DNA from: a virus
DNA: 54,839 nt
Virus record (IMG/VR): IMGVR_UViG_3300009605_000029
Location: 1-54,839 of that record
Direction: 5' to 3' (one strand)
The notes beneath the pieces were generated by a model that saw only the letters and a program-made list of their open reading frames with translations, did no database searches and was not told where the DNA came from. Shown in pieces: positions 50,987-54,839 of this stretch (within the stretch, counting starts at the first letter, position 1; each line of letters starts with the position of its first letter). The position numbers and the translations under genes are program-made.

Positions 50987-52480
50987 TTAATAGTAATCCG
51001 CCTTACGGGCTGGGAAAAACTCTTCCATCGGCTCATCGCTTTCAATCGAAATAAAGCCACCCTGCCGGAATCGCAATAGTGCTTGAGTAGATGAATCCAC
51101 TAGATCGTCGTAATCCCCGTTAGGGAACGCAGCGAATTCTTCGATAACCGCTTCGGCCCATCTCTTTTTGGGTGCCCACACGAGCCCGGAAGAAAATATA
51201 TCAGAAACAGCATTTACCCTGGCAATTTTATCTTTACCACGGCTAGGGGTATACTCACCCACGGGGATCCCCATCCTCCTGAGTTCGAATATCAGCGGAC
51301 TGCCCGCAGCCTTGGCTTCTACAATAAACGCATCCGGCTTGTACTCCTTCCACATTTCGTAAGCACGAGTCTTCAGGTCGGGAAACTCCATGCGCTCCTG
51401 CAGTGCATCCAGCAAAACGATATTCGGCTCATCTTCTTTGTTCTTGAAGACGCCCCAGGTCGTACATGCACTGTAGTCGGCAGTTTCCTTTGCAAGAAAC
51501 GCGGTATCCCATGATTGGATCACAAACTCACATTTCGGTGGTTCCTTCTCCGTCCACTCATTCCACCATTCACGCTTGATGATCGCGCCTTCTTCGGAAG
51601 TCGGATCTTGCTGATACTGGGCACTCCATTTGGATATAGGCAGTTCTGCTTTCAGCGATTCAAGCTGCTCTATCGGCCAGAATCCGGGCCAGAGCGGCTT
51701 GCCACTGGGCAGAATCGCAGGGAATTCGATGACTTCCCATTCATCCGCACCACCACGTTCTATAGATGCCTTAACGATACTGCCAGTCAAATCCTTTTTC
51801 GACCAGCGAGTCATTACCAGGCAGATCGCACCCCCAGGCTGTAACCTCTGGCGGGGACCAGACGTGTACCATTCGTATGTGCGGTCGTATACGGAGGGAT
51901 CGTTTAACGCAGCTTCCTGCTCTGAATGCGGATCGTCCACGATAAGAATGTCGGCACCCTTACCTGTAACAGCACCACCCACACCGATAGCGAAATATTC
52001 TCCATGCTTGTTCGTGTCCCAACGGCCCGCAGCCTTGGAGTCCACGCTTAAGGACACATCTGGAAAGATTTTCTGATAACCATGGGATCCCACGAGGTTA
52101 CGAACCTTACGCCCGAACCCGACTGCCAACTCTGCTGTGTGGGCAGTCTGGATGACCTTCCTGTCGGGATATTTCCCAAGATACCAAGCAGGGAAAAAAT
52201 GAGACGCGAATTCTGATTTTGTGTGGCGAGGAGGCATATTCACAACCAGCCTCTTCAAGCTGCCGTTTGCGATGCGATTGAAGGCATCGGCCATAATTTT
52301 GTGATGGCTGCCCTCAATGAACGCAGGCCACATCTTCCTGACGAATAGCAGGAACTCGTTCTGAGCACCGATCCTGCCCCTGGCGTCAGATAGTTCGTCC
52401 AGGAGAACCAGGATCTCTTTCTGCTTATGTGATGAAAGAGAATTCAGTTGCTGAGTAATCGTATCTACATCTACAACCAT
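50987..52480 (-). CDS. terL: Terminase large subunit
   Basis: This 497-residue packaging motor has an N-terminal ATPase with Walker A M-P-P-R-H-T-K-S-E (82-90), Walker B I-L-I-V-D-D-P-H and a coupling S/T-R-W-S-K-K-D region. The C-terminal RNase H-like nuclease has Q-S-W-D-T-A-F (about 315), F-I-V-E-A-K-A-A-G and D-Y-D-D-L-V-D-S (about 455). The length is normal. AAAAGGG precedes the ATG. No adjacent small terminase gene is recognised, though the TerS-like gene at 7919 is a candidate. Confidence 0.93.
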   Translation of the reverse strand: MVVDVDTITQQLNSLSSHKQKEILVLLDELSDARGRIGAQNEFLLFVRKMWPAFIEGSHHKIMADAFNRIANGSLKRLVVNMPPRHTKSEFASHFFPAWYLGKYPDRKVIQTAHTAELAVGFGRKVRNLVGSHGYQKIFPDVSLSVDSKAAGRWDTNKHGEYFAIGVGGAVTGKGADILIVDDPHSEQEAALNDPSVYDRTYEWYTSGPRQRLQPGGAICLVMTRWSKKDLTGSIVKASIERGGADEWEVIEFPAILPSGKPLWPGFWPIEQLESLKAELPISKWSAQYQQDPTSEEGAIIKREWWNEWTEKEPPKCEFVIQSWDTAFLAKETADYSACTTWGVFKNKEDEPNIVLLDALQERMEFPDLKTRAYEMWKEYKPDAFIVEAKAAGSPLIFELRRMGIPVGEYTPSRGKDKIARVNAVSDIFSSGLVWAPKKRWAEAVIEEFAAFPNGDYDDLVDSSTQALLRFRQGGFISIESDEPMEEFFPARKADYY

Positions 52481-52561
52481 TTACCCTTTTCCGTCCTTAG
52501 CGAATATAACTGCATCACCGCCCCACAAACTGCCATCAGCCGATAGTTCCAGTCAACTGCC

Positions 52562-52756
52562 CTAGTGGTACCACGACCTCGACGAACGTGCAATCCACGC
52601 ATCTTTGGATCTTCGCTCTAAATTACGAAAATGACGATAACGGGCTCGCTCGGCTCGTGATTCCGGTCTACTCGCATTAACGATAATTCCGAAAGCCACA
52701 AAAGCCATCAGCCCTATCACCAAACCAAACCTATTCGTCGTGGTTTTTCTTCGCAT
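52562..52756 (-). CDS. Single-pass membrane protein, first gene of the late operon
   Basis: It starts at ATG 52756 with GAGGATT upstream. The 64-residue protein has R-R-K-T-T-T-N-R-F, a hydrophobic helix (G-L-V-I-G-L-M-A-F-V-A-F-G-I-I-V) and a strongly basic tail rich in Arg and Ser. The arrangement predicts a basic cytoplasmic or periplasmic tail. It is the first leftward gene downstream of the palindromic control region. The 81 bases between it and TerL hold nothing I can support. Confidence 0.5.
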   Translation of the reverse strand: MRRKTTTNRFGLVIGLMAFVAFGIIVNASRPESRAERARYRHFRNLERRSKDAWIARSSRSWYH

Positions 52757-52831
52757 AGAATAATCCTCAACAGCTTGAACCAAAACATCTAGAGATTTTC
52801 TATCTGTATTATCTATATAGGTAATATAGAA

Positions 52832-52921
52832 TAGATAATCTAGACTAAATAATCCAAGCTAGATAATCTAGCCTAGTAACCTAAAATAATAATCTCGCTA
52901 GGTATTTAAGCTAGATGCTAG
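52832..52921. promoter_or_regulatory. AT-rich palindrome cluster (operator-like)
   Basis: GCTAGATAATCTAGC (52858-52872) is a perfect odd palindrome. TAGATAATCTAG recurs at 52832-52843, and further half-sites (CGCTAGG, CTAGATGCTAG) follow up to 52921. The cluster lies 75-165 bases upstream of the first leftward gene. On that strand the spacing and AT content could hold the late-operon promoter with operator sites for a small dimeric repressor such as the RHH protein at 6959. No precise -10/-35 pair is convincing. Confidence 0.45.
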
Positions 52922-53272
52922 ACTGCCAAACAGAAGGTGGAAGTTTCTACAGCCAGAATAAAAATAAACAACGGGTGGGGAGAAGTGGTAAAGTACAAAA
53001 ATTGACCACCACTTGAGCAAAACACTGTTTATTAGTTTTGTGGAGTCCGCTGGCTGTGAGGGGGGGTGTACCCCACTCCCCCTTCCACCACTCCGAAAAT
53101 CAAGCATTAACTCCTGGCTACCCTATGAAAAGCCCCCCGACCGTTCACCCCAAGTGCCCACCTCGTGGTCCTCCCTGGCATCCTGCTCGACTCGTCTCGC
53201 CCATTCCCCACGACTTTTAATAGGGCTCTCTATCAATCAGATGTCGAAATATAATTTTGGCCCAGGCTCCTT
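52922..53272. other. Noncoding gap
   Basis: I see no credible gene in these 351 bases. They hold AGTGGT...ACCACT (about 52984-53013), a G7 run with the palindrome GGGGTGTACCCC near 53065, and C-rich tracts. A possible rightward TTGACC at 53002 has no good partner at -10. The long open frame from 53013 lacks a start signal and coding character. Confidence 0.4.
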
Positions 53273-53456
53273 CCGTATATGCGAATTGGTGAAGCTTTAA
53301 TTCGCTATACGGATAGTCGCCATCTTCAGGTTTAGTCTGGGTTCTGCGACGGAAAAGCCTCCGGTCCGCAAGCGGAGCAACAGCCCGTCGCAAGTTGTAT
53401 GTAGACGAAGTAGAAATTTTCTAGAAGCCTAAAATTTCGACTTAGCCTGCATACAA
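53273..53456 (+). ncRNA. Putative structured RNA with three strong stem-loops
   Basis: SL1: CCGTATATGCGAATT (53273-53287) pairs with AATTCGCTATACGG (53299-53312), 14 bp with one bulge and an 11-base loop. SL2: TGCGACGG (53345-53352) pairs with CCGTCGCA (53385-53392) and encloses CTCCG/CGGAG. SL3: TTGTATGTAG (53395-53404) pairs with CTGCATACAA (53447-53456), and inside it AAGT/ACTT and GAAATTTT/AAAATTTC. The three follow each other closely in a region with no gene. Strand is assumed from the rightward gene downstream and is not proven. A rolling-circle-like origin or recombination site is an alternative. Confidence 0.5.
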
Positions 53457-53580
53457 GCTAATGGGCATCTAATGGGCCAAAATTGCTCGTTATCTGTTCT
53501 TTTTTACTTCGCAGATTCTGCTGCGGGGACGAAAGGGCAGTGCGTGGGCTCAAAGGGCTCACCCGACTGGAGGTTTCATC

Positions 53581-54414
53581 ATGGCTGGACGAATCACGAT
53601 GGCGCAGTATCAGAAGGTGCGGGCAGAGGCAGTGGCGAACTACGCCGCAGCCGCCAGCACGGCAACTCTCGCTGCTGGCGCAAAGGTGGACGCGGACAAA
53701 GTGACCGCAGGCACTTTCATGAGCATGGGCCGAGCCTGGCTCAGTGCTCCAGCAAGTCGGCTCCGGGATCCAGACAAGATCCGCGACGACATCATCACCG
53801 ACTTCGAGGCGGCGAAGACCGCGACGAAGAAGCGCGTCGTGGCCGCACACAAGGAGCAGGTCAAGGCTGGCATCAAGCCTGCCCTCAGTGAGGATGACGC
53901 CAGGAAGAACTCCACGAAGGGGATCCGACAGCGCAGGCCTGTCCTGGAGAACCTCCTCGAATGCATCAGCCTGGATCCTCAGCTTGCCCGCGATGCCTTC
54001 GCAAAGGATTCCGGCTTAAGCTGGACGCAAGTCCGAGAGGTCCTGGAGGCTCCGCTCGTGGCCCGAGTCACCGCTGACGAGAAGCTGATCTTCGTCGGCA
54101 CCGATGAGGACGGAGGCATCCACCACATCGGGCACGACTACAAGAAAATGTACGACGTGACCGAACGTGCTGTGGCTGACGGCTCCATCCAGGAGCACAT
54201 CACGCTTTCAGTCGGCCCGAAAGGTAGCACCGAGGACCTGGAGGTCGTAGTCAGCAAAGCGCCCAGCGGTCCTCTCTACGCCGAAGCCCGAGAGGCCGTA
54301 ATCCTTCATCGCAAGCTCTCGCGGTCACGTCATCGGCTCATCCGTACTTGCGAAGAGGCCGCAAGACTTCCGGAGTTCATGATCCCTGAGTCGGCTCCGA
54401 AGTCGGACGCCTAA
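53581..54414 (+). CDS. Hypothetical protein of a GC-rich unit, 277 residues
   Basis: It starts at ATG 53581 with GGAGG eight bases upstream. The N-terminal 50 residues are Ala-rich and helical, the middle is basic (K-T-A-T-K-K-R-V-V-A-A-H-K-E) and the end is Pro/Ser-rich. E-N-L-L-E-C-I-S and S-W-T-Q-V-R-E-V-L-E-A-P-L could be a helix-turn-helix, but I recognise no family. GC content and codon use (CGC, GCC, CTC) are clearly higher than in the rest of the window, suggesting separate origin. Confidence 0.6.
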   Translation: MAGRITMAQYQKVRAEAVANYAAAASTATLAAGAKVDADKVTAGTFMSMGRAWLSAPASRLRDPDKIRDDIITDFEAAKTATKKRVVAAHKEQVKAGIKPALSEDDARKNSTKGIRQRRPVLENLLECISLDPQLARDAFAKDSGLSWTQVREVLEAPLVARVTADEKLIFVGTDEDGGIHHIGHDYKKMYDVTERAVADGSIQEHITLSVGPKGSTEDLEVVVSKAPSGPLYAEAREAVILHRKLSRSRHRLIRTCEEAARLPEFMIPESAPKSDA

Positions 54415-54429
54415 CCATCCACCTCTGCC

Positions 54430-54461
54430 GGGGGCGGTCAGGTTTCGACTTGGCCGTCCCC
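54430..54461 (+). promoter_or_regulatory. Intercistronic hairpin, homologous to the downstream terminator
   Basis: A 13-bp stem with three wobble pairs and the loop TTTCGA starts 15 bases after the stop of the 277-residue gene. It has no U-tract, and the next gene's ribosome-binding site AAAGGA follows directly. It has the same stem length, hexaloop type and core GTCAGGTTTCG as the terminator at 54644. Confidence 0.65.
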
Positions 54462-54476
54462 GAAAGGATACCTACG

Positions 54477-54638
54477 ATGAGTCAGTCAAAAGACGACAAG
54501 GCACTCGCGAAGGCTAAGGCCAAGGCCATGGACCAATTCCTCCGTGACTACGACGAGTATTGCGACTGGAAACGTCGCTCCCTCGACACCGATGTCCACC
54601 AGTTGGCTCTCGAACTGAAGATGGCCGACGACGACTAG
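54477..54638 (+). CDS. Small charged helical protein, 53 residues
   Basis: It starts at ATG 54477 (AAAGGA eight bases before). The product is highly charged, with K-A-L-A-K-A-K-A-K-A-M-D-Q-F then D-Y-D-E-Y-C-D-W and an acidic end. It sits between two homologous hairpins. No family known. Confidence 0.55.
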   Translation: MSQSKDDKALAKAKAKAMDQFLRDYDEYCDWKRRSLDTDVHQLALELKMADDD

Positions 54639-54643
54639 CACCT

Positions 54644-54682
54644 GGGGACAGTCAGGTTTCGGCCTGGCTGTCCCCTTTTTTT
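54644..54682 (+). terminator. Intrinsic terminator
   Basis: GGGGACAGTCAGG (54644-54656) pairs with CCTGGCTGTCCCC (54663-54675) through one G-U pair, with loop TTTCGG, followed by seven T and a pyrimidine tail. It starts six bases after the stop codon of the 53-residue gene and ends the rightward unit. Confidence 0.9.
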
Positions 54683-54839
54683 CTTCTTACCGCAAAACTG
54701 CTGATGATGCGTCGAAATTGTTCGAGCCAACATGGACAGTGAGCGAAGCATGACATAAAGCCGCCATACTTCACTACACTGACTATACATTTCGCAACTC
54801 GCTCCGCTTTTGCACCGCAACTCCACCCCCCCCTACACC
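54683..54839. other. Window end, no supported feature
   Basis: After the terminator I see no gene, tRNA or convincing repeat. The last bases contain a run of nine C residues. I could not match them to the left end of the window by eye. Confidence 0.4.

Noticed and set aside
50797-51060. Longer 87-residue reading of the small gene after terminase
   Set aside because: The extra N-terminal codons lie inside the terminase frame; the ATG at 50958 is clear of it.
53065-53092. G-quadruplex from the G7 run
   Set aside because: Only one long G tract is present on the strand; the neighbouring C tracts favour a simple hairpin.
53013-53300. 95-codon frame in the right control region
   Set aside because: It would start at TTG without a ribosome-binding site, is Pro/Ser-rich with no coding pattern, and runs into the first stem-loop.
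53472-53891. 139-codon frame overlapping the 277-residue gene
   Set aside because: Shifted-frame shadow of the GC-rich gene, which has the better ribosome-binding site and amino-acid composition.
1-54839. CRISPR array
   Set aside because: No run of short identical repeats with unique spacers; all repeats seen are in-frame coding repeats or small palindromes.
1-54839. tRNA genes
   Set aside because: No complete cloverleaf was seen by eye; sequences like GAGTTCGAAT near 51283 lie inside the terminase gene without pairing arms.
1-54839. Terminal repeats or circular closure of the window
   Set aside because: The last bases do not match the first, and the first gene lacks its N-terminal half at the right end, so I cannot claim a closed or terminally redundant genome.

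Overview
The window looks like most of the genome of a tailed dsDNA bacteriophage. It has a large terminase, portal, scaffold, HK97-type capsid protein, head-tail adaptors, a repetitive tail fibre, a lysis cassette and a primase-helicase. A giant internal polyvalent protein, head-tail adaptors, a nozzle-like protein and the lack of sheath, tube or obvious tape-measure genes all favour a short-tailed (podovirus-like) virion. Many small structural proteins (GW-rich repeat protein, FCCH-like nozzle protein, DUF6496, P-x-Y-Q-x-GG motif proteins) resemble types I associate with uncultured marine phages. That attribution is inference. No RNA polymerase, DNA polymerase, integrase, tRNA or CRISPR array is visible. 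The first gene is cut by the left edge, so the window is not a closed genome.

Layout. (1) Positions 1-2193, rightward: a VWA-domain protein (5' truncated) and small hypothetical proteins. (2) 2198-4413, leftward: RusA-like resolvase and T7 gp4-like primase-helicase, with a minus-strand intrinsic terminator near 1751-1796. (3) 4461-9557, rightward: a recombination and early cassette. It holds two paralogous small proteins, a PD-(D/E)XK nuclease, a Sak3-type annealing protein, a small protein with an SSB-like C-terminal tip, a ribbon-helix-helix protein, a gene with a structured leader RNA, and a zinc-ribbon protein carrying two TerS-like units. (4) 9554-52756, leftward: one long late operon. 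Read in its own direction it runs TerL, small genes, portal, GroES-like co-chaperonin, scaffold, decoration protein, major capsid, adaptors, tail fibre, nozzle, low-complexity virion proteins, the 3032-residue polyvalent protein, and then holin, M15 endolysin, metalloprotease-like and spanin-like genes. Most genes overlap or abut (ATGA, GTGA, TAATG), which fits translational coupling. (5) 52757-53580: an ~820-bp control region with AT-rich palindromes next to the leftward start and a run of three strong stem-loops that may be a noncoding RNA. (6) 53581-54682, rightward: a GC-richer two-gene unit of unknown function, punctuated by two homologous covarying hairpins, the second a textbook terminator.

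The most interesting items are: the giant polyvalent protein, which joins two zincin-type HExxH motifs, a SLOG/DprA-like nucleotide-binding module and an LPD38-like region; the unassigned structured RNAs at 53273-53456 and 7169-7269; the covarying hairpin pair around the 54477-54638 gene; the phage GroES inside the capsid operon; and a G-G-x-I-P-x-Y-Q-x-G-G peptide shared by otherwise unlike virion proteins. All assignments come from reading the sequence and recalled family motifs. No database search was run.
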